A stretch of 64,000 bases of DNA from Acidovorax sp. NCPPB 3576 (lineage in GTDB: Bacteria > Pseudomonadota > Gammaproteobacteria > Burkholderiales > Burkholderiaceae_C). Below the pieces are notes generated by a model, which was not told where the DNA came from, searched no databases, and saw nothing but the letters and a program-made list of their open reading frames with translations. Every line of letters starts with the position of its first letter. Position 1 is the stretch's first letter. The stretch is from assembly GCF_028473605.1 (NCBI RefSeq), contig NZ_CP097267.1:3402501-3466500 (forward strand). Direction: 5' to 3'. Below, piece after piece: positions 1 through 8,579 of the stretch. The position numbers were made by a program, and so were the translations under genes.

Positions 1-419
1 CGGAAGTGCTCGCAGCCCGAGAATTGCGGCGCGGGACGCTGCAGCTCATCGAAGATATCGCCCCATACCGGCATCTTGGCATCCCCGTGCCACCGCTGCA
101 CCTGCTGATCAATCGGGTGCCTGCGGTTTCGGCCAATGCCCGGCTGATCCAGCAGACGCTGCGCCTGGTGTTTGGAGAACATCCCGGCGTCCATGTCCTC
201 GAAACAGAGGTGCCGGCCATCGAGGCGTTTCCGCGCGCCGCCACACGCGGATTGCCCGCCCATCGGGTGGAACATCGCCGCCCCCAGGGACGCCTCACCC
301 CAGCGGCATTCGAGATCGTCCGCGCCCTGGCTTCGGAGTTGTGCCCCCAGTGGAACGAACGTTTTGTCGCGGTGAACGGCAAGCCCGGCGGGAGATTTGC
401 CCATGCCAAACGCCCATGA
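1..419 (+). CDS. ParA-family partition ATPase, C-terminal part
   Basis: This is the 3' end of a gene that begins before the window; the reading frame is open from the first bases. The visible 138 or so residues look like the C-terminal half of the ParA/Soj-type ATPase that opens the replication module of PFGI-1-class ICEs. They include the segment NRVPAVSANARLIQQTL followed by an ICE-type tail. The Walker motifs lie outside the window and cannot be checked. ParA would work with ParB, encoded just downstream, to stabilise the excised element. The last 23 bases overlap the next gene. The family call rests on position and overall resemblance. Confidence 0.75.
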   Translation, partial: EVLAARELRRGTLQLIEDIAPYRHLGIPVPPLHLLINRVPAVSANARLIQQTLRLVFGEHPGVHVLETEVPAIEAFPRAATRGLPAHRVEHRRPQGRLTPAAFEIVRALASELCPQWNERFVAVNGKPGGRFAHAKRP

Positions 420-663
420 GCTTGCCCGCGGCCACAAACGATTGCTGCCTCTCATCGAGTTTGCGCTGAAGGAGGGGTGGGAAGTCACACGCACCGCCGG
501 GGGGCATCTCCGGTTTTTCAAAGCGGGGCTGGCCCCCATCTTCACCAGCTCGACCCCCAGCGATCACCGCTCCGCTAGCAATGCACACGCCCGGCTGCGC
601 CGCGCGCAGCGCCAGGCAGATACATCGCACGATACCGGCAGACACGAGGCACCCCATGGCTGA
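397..663 (+). CDS. Small HicA-like protein between parA and parB
   Basis: This 88-residue protein has the segment GWEVTRTAGGHLRFFK, which resembles the GW..R..GSH core of HicA mRNA interferases (dsRBD-like fold with a catalytic histidine). The tail is rich in Arg and Ala and differs from classical HicA. No HicB-type partner is adjacent. The gene overlaps parA by 23 bp and parB by 8 bp, so its translation is probably coupled to both, and it is better seen as a fixed part of the partition operon than as a free toxin. It could be a degenerate RNA-binding protein instead of an active nuclease. Confidence 0.6.
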   Translation: MPMPNAHELARGHKRLLPLIEFALKEGWEVTRTAGGHLRFFKAGLAPIFTSSTPSDHRSASNAHARLRRAQRQADTSHDTGRHEAPHG

Positions 664-2368
664 GATTTCCCCACAGGACATGGCATCGCGGTTGCTGCAG
701 GACCGTTTCACCCGCACCGGGCCTGTGGCAGACGCGCTGACGGACCCGATCGCCGATACGCCGATGATCGTGACACTGGACGAGTTGCGCCCCTACGAGC
801 TCGATCCCCGGATCACGCGCAATCCGCTGTACGACGACATCCTGGCGTCGATCCGCGAGCGTGGTCTGGACACACCGCCGCCGATCACCCGCCGACCTGG
901 CGCGACCCACTACATCATCCGCAATGGTGGCAATACCCGGTTGGCAGTCCTGCGGGAGTTGTGGGCGCAGACCAAGGACGAGCGGTTCTTTCGCATCGGT
1001 TGCCTCTTTCGCCCCTGGCCCCAGCGCGGCGAGATCGTCGCGCTGACCGGCCACCTCGCGGAAAACGAACTCCATGGCGGCCTGTCTTTCATCGAGCAGG
1101 CGCTCGGCATCGAGAAGGTTCGGGAGCTCTATGAAGAAGAGGATGGCAAGCCGCTGTCGCAATCTGAACTGGCGCGGCGGCTGAAATCGGATGGCTATCC
1201 GGTTCCCCAACCCCACATCAGCCGCATGCAGGAGGCGATTCAATACCTGCTACCCGCCATTCCGAATGTCCTCTACGGCGGTCTCGGTCGGCACCAGGTC
1301 GAACAACTCACGGCCCTGCGCAGGACGGGAACGAAGATTTGGGAGGCGCGTGCAGCATCGAGCCGGCTCGACCTGGATTTTCCGACGCTGTTCCAGGATG
1401 TGCTGTCGGTCTTCGACGCGAGCCCAGGCCAGTTCAACGTGCAGCGCGTGCAGGACGAACTGGTGGGACAGATGGCCGATCTGCTGGGCGAGAAGTACGA
1501 TACGCTCGCCTTCGATATCACGGCCTCGGACAAGCGCTGGCAGTTGCTCAGCAGCGAACCGGGCAGCGTGCCGGCCATCCCCGCGATGCCGGCCCCGCCC
1601 GAGCTGCCCCCTCCCCCACGCCCATCGCCTGCGACATCTCCCATCGCAGCGCTGCCTGCGCCCCGCACGGAACCATCGACCGACCCTTCCGAAGCGGTCT
1701 CGCCACCGGAACCGCTCACAGTTCAAGCGCGCAACGGCGCTTTCGACGAGGCGGACGATCATGCAGCGCGGGTGCGTGGGCATGTGGTTTCCCCGGCACC
1801 GACGTCCGATCGATTGCAGTCCATCCAGCGCCTGGTGGCCGACCACCTTGGCGAGGCACCGCCGGACTTCGAGAGCAATGTGCTGCAAGCCATTCCGGTG
1901 CAGGCGGGTGGCCTCTATCCGGTGAGCGACATCTGGTACATCGATCCGGGCCTGGACACGCCGGAACGGCTGAGAACCCTCATCGCGCAACTGGCGCTGG
2001 AAATCGCCGACGAGGCGGAACTGTCCGCTGAAATCCTTCCCAGCGAAGACGGTATCGGCTTCCATTGCGCCCAGGACAGCGAATCGATCGGCGAGCGCGC
2101 CAGTGCGCCCTTCCCGCGCACGATCCTCTCGCTCCTGCATGCCCTGAGCGCACCGTTTGAGCACGCACGGTTCGTTGCCCCGCACATCGACACGGTGCAT
2201 CTGGCAAACCATCTCGGCCCCCTGCTGCAGGGGCCGGGCCTCAAGGTACAGTTTCCGCGATTGAGCGACAACGGCCTGGTGAAACTGTTTCGGCTGGTGC
2301 GCCTGGCGCGGCGGCTGCTGGACATCGAAGCCTCCCTGCATGGCGACAGCGCCATGCCGTCCCCGTAG
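656..2368 (+). CDS. parB: ParB-family partition protein of ICE
   Basis: This 570-residue protein should bind centromere-like sites and cooperate with ParA in segregating the excised element. Residues about 37-105 form a ParB/sulfiredoxin-type domain with the segment RNGGNTRLAVLREL. Residues about 168-205 form a helix-turn-helix (LSQSELARRL followed by PQPHISRMQEA). A proline-rich linker follows at about 310-360, then an ICE-specific C-terminal region. It is longer than chromosomal ParB proteins, as is usual for the PFGI-1 class. I chose ATG 656, which overlaps the upstream stop (ATGGCTGA); an in-frame ATG 75 bp upstream lies inside the preceding gene and lacks family resemblance. Confidence 0.85.
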   Translation: MAEISPQDMASRLLQDRFTRTGPVADALTDPIADTPMIVTLDELRPYELDPRITRNPLYDDILASIRERGLDTPPPITRRPGATHYIIRNGGNTRLAVLRELWAQTKDERFFRIGCLFRPWPQRGEIVALTGHLAENELHGGLSFIEQALGIEKVRELYEEEDGKPLSQSELARRLKSDGYPVPQPHISRMQEAIQYLLPAIPNVLYGGLGRHQVEQLTALRRTGTKIWEARAASSRLDLDFPTLFQDVLSVFDASPGQFNVQRVQDELVGQMADLLGEKYDTLAFDITASDKRWQLLSSEPGSVPAIPAMPAPPELPPPPRPSPATSPIAALPAPRTEPSTDPSEAVSPPEPLTVQARNGAFDEADDHAARVRGHVVSPAPTSDRLQSIQRLVADHLGEAPPDFESNVLQAIPVQAGGLYPVSDIWYIDPGLDTPERLRTLIAQLALEIADEAELSAEILPSEDGIGFHCAQDSESIGERASAPFPRTILSLLHALSAPFEHARFVAPHIDTVHLANHLGPLLQGPGLKVQFPRLSDNGLVKLFRLVRLARRLLDIEASLHGDSAMPSP

Positions 2369-2379
2369 GACGGGCCGCG

Positions 2380-2940
2380 ATGTCCGGTCCGCATCCGCTG
2401 AACCAGGCCGTGATTGCACAGGCCCTGCACGACCTTCGCAACGGCCAGCTGCGCAAAGCCAAATCCATGGGCTTCGATGACCAGGACCTCGATGCCCTGA
2501 AGCACCCGGCCATGGCGAGCGTGCTGGCGAATGCAACGGTGTCTTGGTGTTCGGTCGAGGTCAACCGCGATGTGCTGCGCCGCCTGCTGCATCAGGTGAA
2601 CGACGTGGCCAAGGAGATCGAGGCGGTGGACCGGATGCTGCGCCTGGGTGCCAGTACCGAGATGATCAGCAAGTTCTACGGATTGACGCATCAAGAAGTC
2701 GCGCTGCGCAGATCGGTGATCGGCTTGCCCAAGCGCAAGGGTCGGTATCCGGTCCTGACGGAACAGCAGGACGCACAGCTGTGGGAATCCTGGTCGGACC
2801 TCATCAAGGAGCGGGGCATCGCGCTGAACAACGACACGGCCATGCTCGCCATCGCGGCGGATTTTTCGGAATCCACGGGGGTGCCGGTCTCGGTGATCTG
2901 GAGCGCCATTCGCGGATGGATCGATGAAGGGCTGGTTTGA
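2380..2940 (+). CDS. DUF2857 domain protein, probable ICE regulator
   Basis: This 186-residue protein matches the DUF2857 family found next to parB in SPI-7/PFGI-1-type elements. The C-terminal two thirds look DNA-binding: a helix-turn-helix-like stretch MLRLGASTEMISKFYGLTHQEV is followed by basic residues LPKRKGR. A regulator or replication accessory role is therefore plausible but inferred. It starts 11 bp after parB and ends 2 bp before the next ATG, so it belongs to the same operon. Confidence 0.8.
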   Translation: MSGPHPLNQAVIAQALHDLRNGQLRKAKSMGFDDQDLDALKHPAMASVLANATVSWCSVEVNRDVLRRLLHQVNDVAKEIEAVDRMLRLGASTEMISKFYGLTHQEVALRRSVIGLPKRKGRYPVLTEQQDAQLWESWSDLIKERGIALNNDTAMLAIAADFSESTGVPVSVIWSAIRGWIDEGLV

Positions 2941-2942
2941 AC

Positions 2943-4139
2943 ATGACAGCACCGCGCAGACCAGGCGGGCCGGTCCTGCTGGGAGAACTGCTCGACCAGG
3001 CGCTGCAGCGGATGCAAGTCGAACCCGCAACCCCGCCGGAAAAAGCCGCGCCAGCCCTGCCCCCATCCGATGGCTTCATTTTCAGCGGCAATCGCCATGA
3101 CAGCGTGCCGAGGGCGCTGCTGCTGGACCGGCGTCTCACGCCCCTGGAGCGCAATGCCTGGCAGGTGTTTCGCCTGCTGCTCAACGACGATGGCATCACG
3201 GCCTTTCCGACCTATGACCAACTGTGCCCCTACCTTGCCTCCATGCCCTGCGCTGCCAAGGCATCGCACGAGACCGTTGCACGCGCGCTGACCCTCTTGC
3301 GCCTGACCCGCTGGGTCAGCCTGGTCCGGCGGCGGCGCGATGCCAGGACCGGGCGAATGCTGGGCAATCTCTACGTCCTTCACGACGAACCGCTCACGCC
3401 CTATGAAGGCATCCAGCTCGACCCCGACTACCTGGGGCTGGTCAGCCATGCGCTCGATCACGCCAGCAAGTCCATCCAGCGGGTCGGCGTGCACACGCTC
3501 AAGGAGATGGCCGAGGACCCGATGCTCAACGGGCGGATACTGCCGAGCCGTCTGCAGGTGCTGACCCAACGCCTCGCCGCCCAGGGGTGGGGGGAGACGA
3601 TCGGTTATCCACAGGCTGGGGACAGTCACGATTCCGAAGACGGGTCGAGCGGCCTTCTTCGGAATCGGAAACCACCGGGTTCGGATTCCGAAGTGGGTCA
3701 AAAAGCCCGCCAAACCGGCACGCTTCGGAATCCGAACGAGGACCGTACTGTACGTAAAGAAGAGATAGAAAAAGAAATACGTACAGTACCCCGCACGCGA
3801 GGCGCCCTGCTCCTGCCCGAGCGGTTCAAGGCCCTGAAGTCGGAACAGCAGAACGGGGCGCTCGCCGCCCTGCAGTCGGTCGATCCCGCGTTGCACCAGG
3901 CCGTTCTGGAGGAGTGGGATGCACGCTGCCGCGAAAGCACGGTGCGCAATCCCGCAGGTTATCTCTTTGCCCTCATCCAGCGCGCGTTGCGCGGGGACTT
4001 CAAAGCCTGGGCCGCATCGAAGGCACCTCCCGCCCCCACCGCTCCCACCGCGGCCGAGCCGGCCCCGTCCCGCCCGGCAGACCCGGAGGTGGCACGGGCG
4101 CACATCGCCAAGATCCGGGCGCTGCTGCGGATGCCGTGA
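2943..4139 (+). CDS. STY4528-type ICE replication initiation protein
   Basis: This 398-residue protein belongs to the pathogenicity-island replication protein family named after STY4528 of SPI-7. The family signature is in the middle: RRRRDARTGRMLGNLYVLHDEP, here quoted in part as RTGRMLGNLYVLHDEP, with LDPDYLGLVSHALDHAS after it. The N-terminal third is winged-helix-like. I use ATG 2943; TTG 2937 in the same frame overlaps the previous stop. Between residues about 220 and 282 the protein is low-complexity and charged. There the DNA carries a perfect DnaA box, four copies of a 9-bp repeat and a 12-bp inverted repeat, so this part may be kept for the DNA sequence, as in initiators that carry their own origin. 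Confidence 0.8.
   Translation: MTAPRRPGGPVLLGELLDQALQRMQVEPATPPEKAAPALPPSDGFIFSGNRHDSVPRALLLDRRLTPLERNAWQVFRLLLNDDGITAFPTYDQLCPYLASMPCAAKASHETVARALTLLRLTRWVSLVRRRRDARTGRMLGNLYVLHDEPLTPYEGIQLDPDYLGLVSHALDHASKSIQRVGVHTLKEMAEDPMLNGRILPSRLQVLTQRLAAQGWGETIGYPQAGDSHDSEDGSSGLLRNRKPPGSDSEVGQKARQTGTLRNPNEDRTVRKEEIEKEIRTVPRTRGALLLPERFKALKSEQQNGALAALQSVDPALHQAVLEEWDARCRESTVRNPAGYLFALIQRALRGDFKAWAASKAPPAPTAPTAAEPAPSRPADPEVARAHIAKIRALLRMP
3605..3789. other. Candidate replication origin inside the replication gene
   Basis: Within 185 bp there is a perfect consensus DnaA box TTATCCACA at 3605-3613. Four copies of GATTCCGAA follow in alternating orientation, at 3630-3638 (+), 3658-3666 (-), 3684-3692 (+) and 3724-3732 (-). 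Two of them are extended to near-palindromes (TTCGGATTCCGAA at 3680-3692 and its complement at 3724-3736). A purine- and A-rich segment follows, flanked by perfect 12-bp arms GTACTGTACGTA at 3745-3756 and 3778-3789. DnaA box, iterons and an unwinding-like AT-rich tract are the usual parts of an origin. That it fires here is inference. Confidence 0.55.
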
Positions 4140-4547
4140 CGCGGTGCGGTCTTGAGGTTCGCAATCGCACGCTGGATCGTCCACTGGGTTCCATGCTGGG
4201 CTATACCCCGGGTATAACCCGGCGCGCCACCCTCCATCGACGGCGGGGCATGTGCCCACATCGGCGGACTGATCGAGGGGCGCGCTCTCTGCGGCGCGCA
4301 CCCTGTCGCAAGACCTTTTGCGCTCCACGCGCCTGTGCCGGCGTCCCACCGAAGGCCAGGGTCGCCTATACCCTGGGTATAGCGCGACATGCAGCCTTCC
4401 TGGCTGGAGGATCAATGACTTTCGGGAGGCCGTCGCCCCTGTGCATGCGCGCACAAACAGGCGTTCGAGGGGTGCGGTTTGATCACTGACGGCCTTCCCG
4501 CGCTCGCAGATGCTGAAACCTCGTCTCCACCAACGAGGGTTGCCACC
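4140..4547. promoter_or_regulatory. 408-bp intergenic region with paired palindromic operators
   Basis: No gene fits this gap between the replication gene and the PFL_4669 gene. It contains two copies of the 15-bp palindrome TATACCC-N-GGGTATA, at 4202-4216 (centre C) and 4367-4381 (centre T), 165 bp apart. The surrounding sequence is GC-rich, which makes these AT-flanked palindromes stand out. They look like operators for one dimeric regulator that could also loop the DNA between them. The regulator is not identified. I see no convincing -35/-10 pair. Confidence 0.5.
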
Positions 4548-5366
4548 ATGGCCAACGAAACGGAACCATTGCAGTTGAACCTGGGGTCGCTGCGCAGTGC
4601 GATGTCGCTGACGTTGCACACCCACCACGCCTCGCGCATCTGGCATGGCCGGGCCGCCGCGGAAGGCAAGCCCGGCATCATCGGCCTCAACGGCTTCGTC
4701 GGCATCATGAACAAGTTGAAGCGTGGATCGGAACAGGACGATCCTTACTCCGACTGGTGGATGCTTCGGATCGAGGACAAGCTCAACGCCACCAAAGAAC
4801 AGTTGCAAATCCTGCGCGAACAGGTGGACCGTGCCTTGGCCGATGTTCCACCCGCCCTGAGCCTGGGCGAGAACCTCAACGTCCAGCCCGTCAAGCTGCC
4901 GCTGTTCGTCGCCTCGCAGTTGGGCTTCATGGCGGTCTATTTGTTGGCGGACTACGACGATCTGGCACGCCGCCTGATCCTGGCCCACCACACCGCGCTG
5001 ATCGATCGCGGGACATTGGAACGCTGGCTCAACGAAGGCGCCCACGCCTTGCGCAGCCTGTTTTCGCTGGCACAGCAATACCGATACTCCGGGACGACCC
5101 GCAACGACTTCTCCACCGGCAACGCCGCCGCGCGCGTGGCGCGGGAAAAATTCGGCGATCTGCCGCAGGACATTCTGGACGGCTCGCGCCGCTCGCGCTT
5201 CGCCCCACCGCCCGTGCGCCGGTCCGCGCCAGCGTCTGCCACCACGCGCTCCCGTGAACCGGAAGAGGCACCGATCATGGATACCGATGCAGCGCCCACC
5301 GGCACCGACGCGACGCCGCAGGACGAGGATGCCCCCTCCGACAACGACGGAGAGGAGCCGGCATGA
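4548..5366 (+). CDS. PFL_4669-type integrating conjugative element protein
   Basis: This 272-residue protein matches the PFL_4669 (TIGR03761) family. Its N-terminal half holds family-like segments such as NGFVGIMNKLKRGSEQDDPY and a WWMLRIEDKL helix. The C-terminal 60 residues are acidic and low-complexity. Biochemical function is unknown; it always lies between the replication gene and ssb/topB, so a role in element replication or excision is inferred. I use ATG 4548; TTG 4479 would add 23 residues without family support. The stop overlaps the next start by 4 bp (ATGA), so translation is coupled. Confidence 0.85.
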   Translation: MANETEPLQLNLGSLRSAMSLTLHTHHASRIWHGRAAAEGKPGIIGLNGFVGIMNKLKRGSEQDDPYSDWWMLRIEDKLNATKEQLQILREQVDRALADVPPALSLGENLNVQPVKLPLFVASQLGFMAVYLLADYDDLARRLILAHHTALIDRGTLERWLNEGAHALRSLFSLAQQYRYSGTTRNDFSTGNAAARVAREKFGDLPQDILDGSRRSRFAPPPVRRSAPASATTRSREPEEAPIMDTDAAPTGTDATPQDEDAPSDNDGEEPA

Positions 5367-5881
5367 GCGCGCTGCATCGCTTTGTGCCACTGGAACAGCC
5401 CGCCTTCCAGTCGCTGGAACATGCGGCCTACCTAAAAGGCCTTTTAAGACCCTTTAAAGGTAAGGGGGCGCTGGAGGACTGGGCCAGCCATTGCAGTGGT
5501 CTGCGCGACAGCCTCGTTGCACTGGCCGAGCGCCGTTTGCTGCCACAGGTGCAAGGCTTTCCGTTCGATCGGCTGGCCGCCCATCTGGCCCCGCAGAACA
5601 CCGCGGCCGGCACCACGTTCCTGCGCTGGCGCAACGTCGATCGCTCCCGCATGGGGGTTGCGTTGTGGGAAGGACTGCTTGCCGATCCCGCGATGCCTGC
5701 CGCGCTGATCGATGACCTGTACGCCATCGAGGTTCAGCGCATCGTGCTGAACATGCAGGTCAGCCTCACCCACAGCATCGCGCGGCAGGCCACCGACTGC
5801 GCCAACAAGGTGGCCCACGCCGACACGATCTACCAACGGCGCATCCGCGCCATCATCCACCCCGAGGAGTCACACCCATGA
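5363..5881 (+). CDS. DUF3158 family ICE protein
   Basis: This 172-residue protein belongs to the DUF3158 family of PFGI-1-class elements, whose function is unknown. The region LKGLLRPFKGKGALEDWA near residue 25 is typical. The DNA coding for it is oddly AT-rich and contains two palindromes, AAAAGGCCTTTT at 5434-5445 and CCTTTAAAGG at 5451-5460. It overlaps the gene before and the ssb gene after it by 4 bp each, so the three are translated together. A role as a partner of SSB is a guess from coupling. Confidence 0.8.
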   Translation: MSALHRFVPLEQPAFQSLEHAAYLKGLLRPFKGKGALEDWASHCSGLRDSLVALAERRLLPQVQGFPFDRLAAHLAPQNTAAGTTFLRWRNVDRSRMGVALWEGLLADPAMPAALIDDLYAIEVQRIVLNMQVSLTHSIARQATDCANKVAHADTIYQRRIRAIIHPEESHP

Positions 5882-6276
5882 GCACGCATTTCCATGGCGA
5901 GGGCAATATCGGCTCTGCGCCCGAGTACGACGAATACCCCAACGGCAACGAGGAGCCGCGCCGGGTCCTGCGCCTGAACGTGTATTTCGACAACCCGATC
6001 CCGGGCAAGGACGGCTACGAGGACCGTGGCGGTTTCTGGAGGCCGGTCGAGTGGTGGCACCGCGATGCCGAACACTGGGTTCACCTGTTCCAGAAAGGCA
6101 TGCGCATCGCCGTCAACGGGCGTGAGGAACGCAACGACTGGACCGATGAGGACAACAACCCGCGCACGACCTATCGCATCAACGCCCGGACGGTAGGCAT
6201 CTTGCCCTACCGCATCGAGTCGGTGACCCTCAGCGCCCGGCCATCGGGACACGAGACGGAACCGCAGGCCGATTGA
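5878..6276 (+). CDS. ssb: Single-stranded DNA-binding protein
   Basis: This 132-residue OB-fold protein would coat single-stranded element DNA during replication or after transfer. It shows an ICE-type SSB pattern, with GNIGSAPEY at the start, a VYFDNPIP strand, the aromatic patch WRPVEWWHRDAEHW, and VNGREERNDW. The C-terminal acidic tip usual for housekeeping SSB (DDIPF) is absent; it ends in a short polar tail, so recruitment of the standard SSB partners may differ. Translation is coupled to the DUF3158 gene by a 4-bp overlap. Confidence 0.85.
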   Translation: MSTHFHGEGNIGSAPEYDEYPNGNEEPRRVLRLNVYFDNPIPGKDGYEDRGGFWRPVEWWHRDAEHWVHLFQKGMRIAVNGREERNDWTDEDNNPRTTYRINARTVGILPYRIESVTLSARPSGHETEPQAD

Positions 6277-6554
6277 ACGGGGTCTGCGAGGGCGGCTGCC
6301 GCAACCGTTATCCGCCCTCCATGCGCCAGACGTCGGCGATGCCTCAACGATTGCGGCCTGCGGCAGCGGCGGTCGTCCGGACAGATGCGCCAGCTTGTCT
6401 ATCCGACCGTCAGCGAACCCAACACACTCCCCCTGCCGCAGCCGCCCAACAAGCGGGGCGCGGTCGGCTTCCGCTTCTTTGCTGTCAACGACAGCCAGTG
6501 CGGACATGCTGGTGTCCTATTCAACGAACGCCACGCCATTTCCGGGGAGGCTCC

Positions 6555-8579
6555 ATGGCTTTGTATCTTTGCGAAAAGCACTCGCAGGCCAAGGACATCG
6601 CCCGGGTACTGGGTGCCACCCGGCGCGGCGATGGCTGCTACATCGGTCCCCGCGACACCGTGACCTGGTGCATCGGCCATCTGCTGGAGGCAGCACCGCC
6701 CGAAGCCTACGGCGATCAGTACAAACGCTGGTCCATCGAGCAGCTTCCGATTGTTCCAACGCGCTGGCGCAGCGAGGTCAAGGCATCCACGGCCAAGCAA
6801 TACAAGGCGGTCCAGCAATTGATCGGTCGGGCCACCGATCTGGTCATTGCGACGGACGCCGACCGGGAGGGCGAGATGATCGCCCGCGAAATCATTGATC
6901 TGTGCGGCTACCGGGGTCCCATCCAGAGGCTGTGGCTGTCGGCCCTGAATGACGCATCCATCCGCAAGGCACTGGGCGCGCTCAAGCCCTCTGGCGAAAC
7001 GCTGCCGCTGTACCACGCGGCCCTGGCGCGATCGCGTGCGGACTGGCTGATCGGAATGAATTTGAGCCGCCTGTTCACCCTGCTCGGCCAACAGGCCGGC
7101 TACCAGGGCGTGCTGTCGGTCGGCCGCGTTCAAACGCCGACGTTGCGCCTGGTGGTGGACCGGGATCGCGAGATCGCGGGTTTCGTTTCCGTGCCCTACT
7201 GGGCCGTCGAAGTCCAACTGTCGCATGCCGGCCAGTCGTTCGCCGCGCACTGGGTGCCGCCCGATGGCAGTACCGATGCCGCGGGACGGTGCCTGCGGCC
7301 ATCCTTGGCCAGGGAAGCCGCCGACCGCATCCGGCAGGACCGTGGGGCGCTGGTGGTCTCGCTGGAGACCGAGCGAGTGAGCGAAGCGCCACCGCTGCCG
7401 TTCGACCTGGGAACACTTCAGGAGGTCTGCTCGCGCCAGTTGGGCCTGGACGTGCAGGACACCCTCGACATCGCACAGGCTCTGTACGAAACGCACAAGG
7501 CCACCACCTATCCCCGCTCCGATTCCGGCTACCTTCCGGAGAGCATGCTCCCGGAAGTTCCGGCGGTACTCGACGCGGTGCTGGCGACCGATCCCGGCCT
7601 GCGGCCATTGATCGACCGCCTCGACCGCACCCAGCGCTCACGCGCATGGAACGACAGCAAGGTCACGGCCCACCACGGCATCATTCCCACGTTGGAGCCA
7701 GCGAAACTTGCCGCCATGTCGGACAAGGAACGCGCGGTCTATGGCCTGATCCGCTCCCATTTCCTGGCGCAGTTCCTGCCCCACCACGAATTCGACAGGA
7801 CGACCGCCCGGTTGTCCGCAGGCAGCCGATCCTTGCACGCGTCCGGCAAACAGATCGTCGTTCCCGGCTGGCGGATGGCGCTGCCCGGCCATCCGGCGAA
7901 CGGGGCCGAGGACGCGGACGATGCACAGGGGCCGCGCAGCCAGGTCTTGCCACCGCTCGCGCAGGCAAGCCGTTGCAGCATCGAACAGGTCGATGTGAAG
8001 GCGCTCAAGACGCTGCCTCCCAAGCCCTACACGCAGGGCGAACTCGTCAAGGCGATGAAAGGGGTTGCCAGGCTGGTGACCGACCCGCGCCTCAAGCAGA
8101 AGCTGAAAGAGACCACGGGAATCGGCACCGAAGCAACCCGTGCCAGCATCATCAACGGCCTGCTCGGCCGAAACTATCTCCTCAAGAAGGGCCGTTCCAT
8201 CCGCGCATCCGATGCTGCTTTCACACTGATCGATGCCGTGCCCTCGGCCATCGCCGATCCCGGCACCACCGCGGTCTGGGAGCAGGCGCTGGACATGATC
8301 GAGACGGGGCAACTGACCCTGGACGCCTTCATCGACCGGCAATCGGCCTGGGTGGCGCAACTGGTGGAGCAGTACCGCAGCGCGAGCCTGTCCCTCCCCG
8401 TACCCCAAGGTCCCGCCTGTCCTCTCTGCGGCAGTCCCACGCGGCAACGCAACGGCAAGTCCGGTGCATTCTGGTCCTGCAGCCGGTATCCCGACTGCAA
8501 AGGCACGGCAGCGCTGGGTTCGCCCGGCGGCAAGCCCTCTGCCCCGCGCCAGCGCGGGCCCCGTTCCACAGCGTCCTGA
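6555..8579 (+). CDS. topB: DNA topoisomerase III
   Basis: This 674-residue type IA topoisomerase cuts and passes single strands to resolve replication or recombination intermediates. The Toprim domain starts LYLCEKHSQAKDIA and has the metal-binding triad in ATDADREGE (D101, D103, E105). The active-site tyrosine is Y319 in TTYPRSDSGYLPE. The helicase-like closing motif GIGTEATRA is also present. The C-terminus ends in one zinc-finger-like unit with CPLCG at about 622 and a CSRYPDC half. I use ATG 6555 because it has a strong GGGGAGG ribosome site 4 bp before it; the frame stays open 282 bp further upstream but without family resemblance. Confidence 0.92.
   Translation: MALYLCEKHSQAKDIARVLGATRRGDGCYIGPRDTVTWCIGHLLEAAPPEAYGDQYKRWSIEQLPIVPTRWRSEVKASTAKQYKAVQQLIGRATDLVIATDADREGEMIAREIIDLCGYRGPIQRLWLSALNDASIRKALGALKPSGETLPLYHAALARSRADWLIGMNLSRLFTLLGQQAGYQGVLSVGRVQTPTLRLVVDRDREIAGFVSVPYWAVEVQLSHAGQSFAAHWVPPDGSTDAAGRCLRPSLAREAADRIRQDRGALVVSLETERVSEAPPLPFDLGTLQEVCSRQLGLDVQDTLDIAQALYETHKATTYPRSDSGYLPESMLPEVPAVLDAVLATDPGLRPLIDRLDRTQRSRAWNDSKVTAHHGIIPTLEPAKLAAMSDKERAVYGLIRSHFLAQFLPHHEFDRTTARLSAGSRSLHASGKQIVVPGWRMALPGHPANGAEDADDAQGPRSQVLPPLAQASRCSIEQVDVKALKTLPPKPYTQGELVKAMKGVARLVTDPRLKQKLKETTGIGTEATRASIINGLLGRNYLLKKGRSIRASDAAFTLIDAVPSAIADPGTTAVWEQALDMIETGQLTLDAFIDRQSAWVAQLVEQYRSASLSLPVPQGPACPLCGSPTRQRNGKSGAFWSCSRYPDCKGTAALGSPGGKPSAPRQRGPRSTAS

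Noticed and set aside
2691..5390. Long open frame on the minus strand (899 codons)
   Set aside because: It is antisense to four well supported genes and to a noncoding operator region. It arises from the GC-rich third-position bias; no domain is recognisable.
6277..6554. Possible further copy of the leader RNA before topB
   Set aside because: Short words such as GATGC and CCAGTGCGGAC occur, but the P0-P1-P2 order and the interleaved helices are not present.
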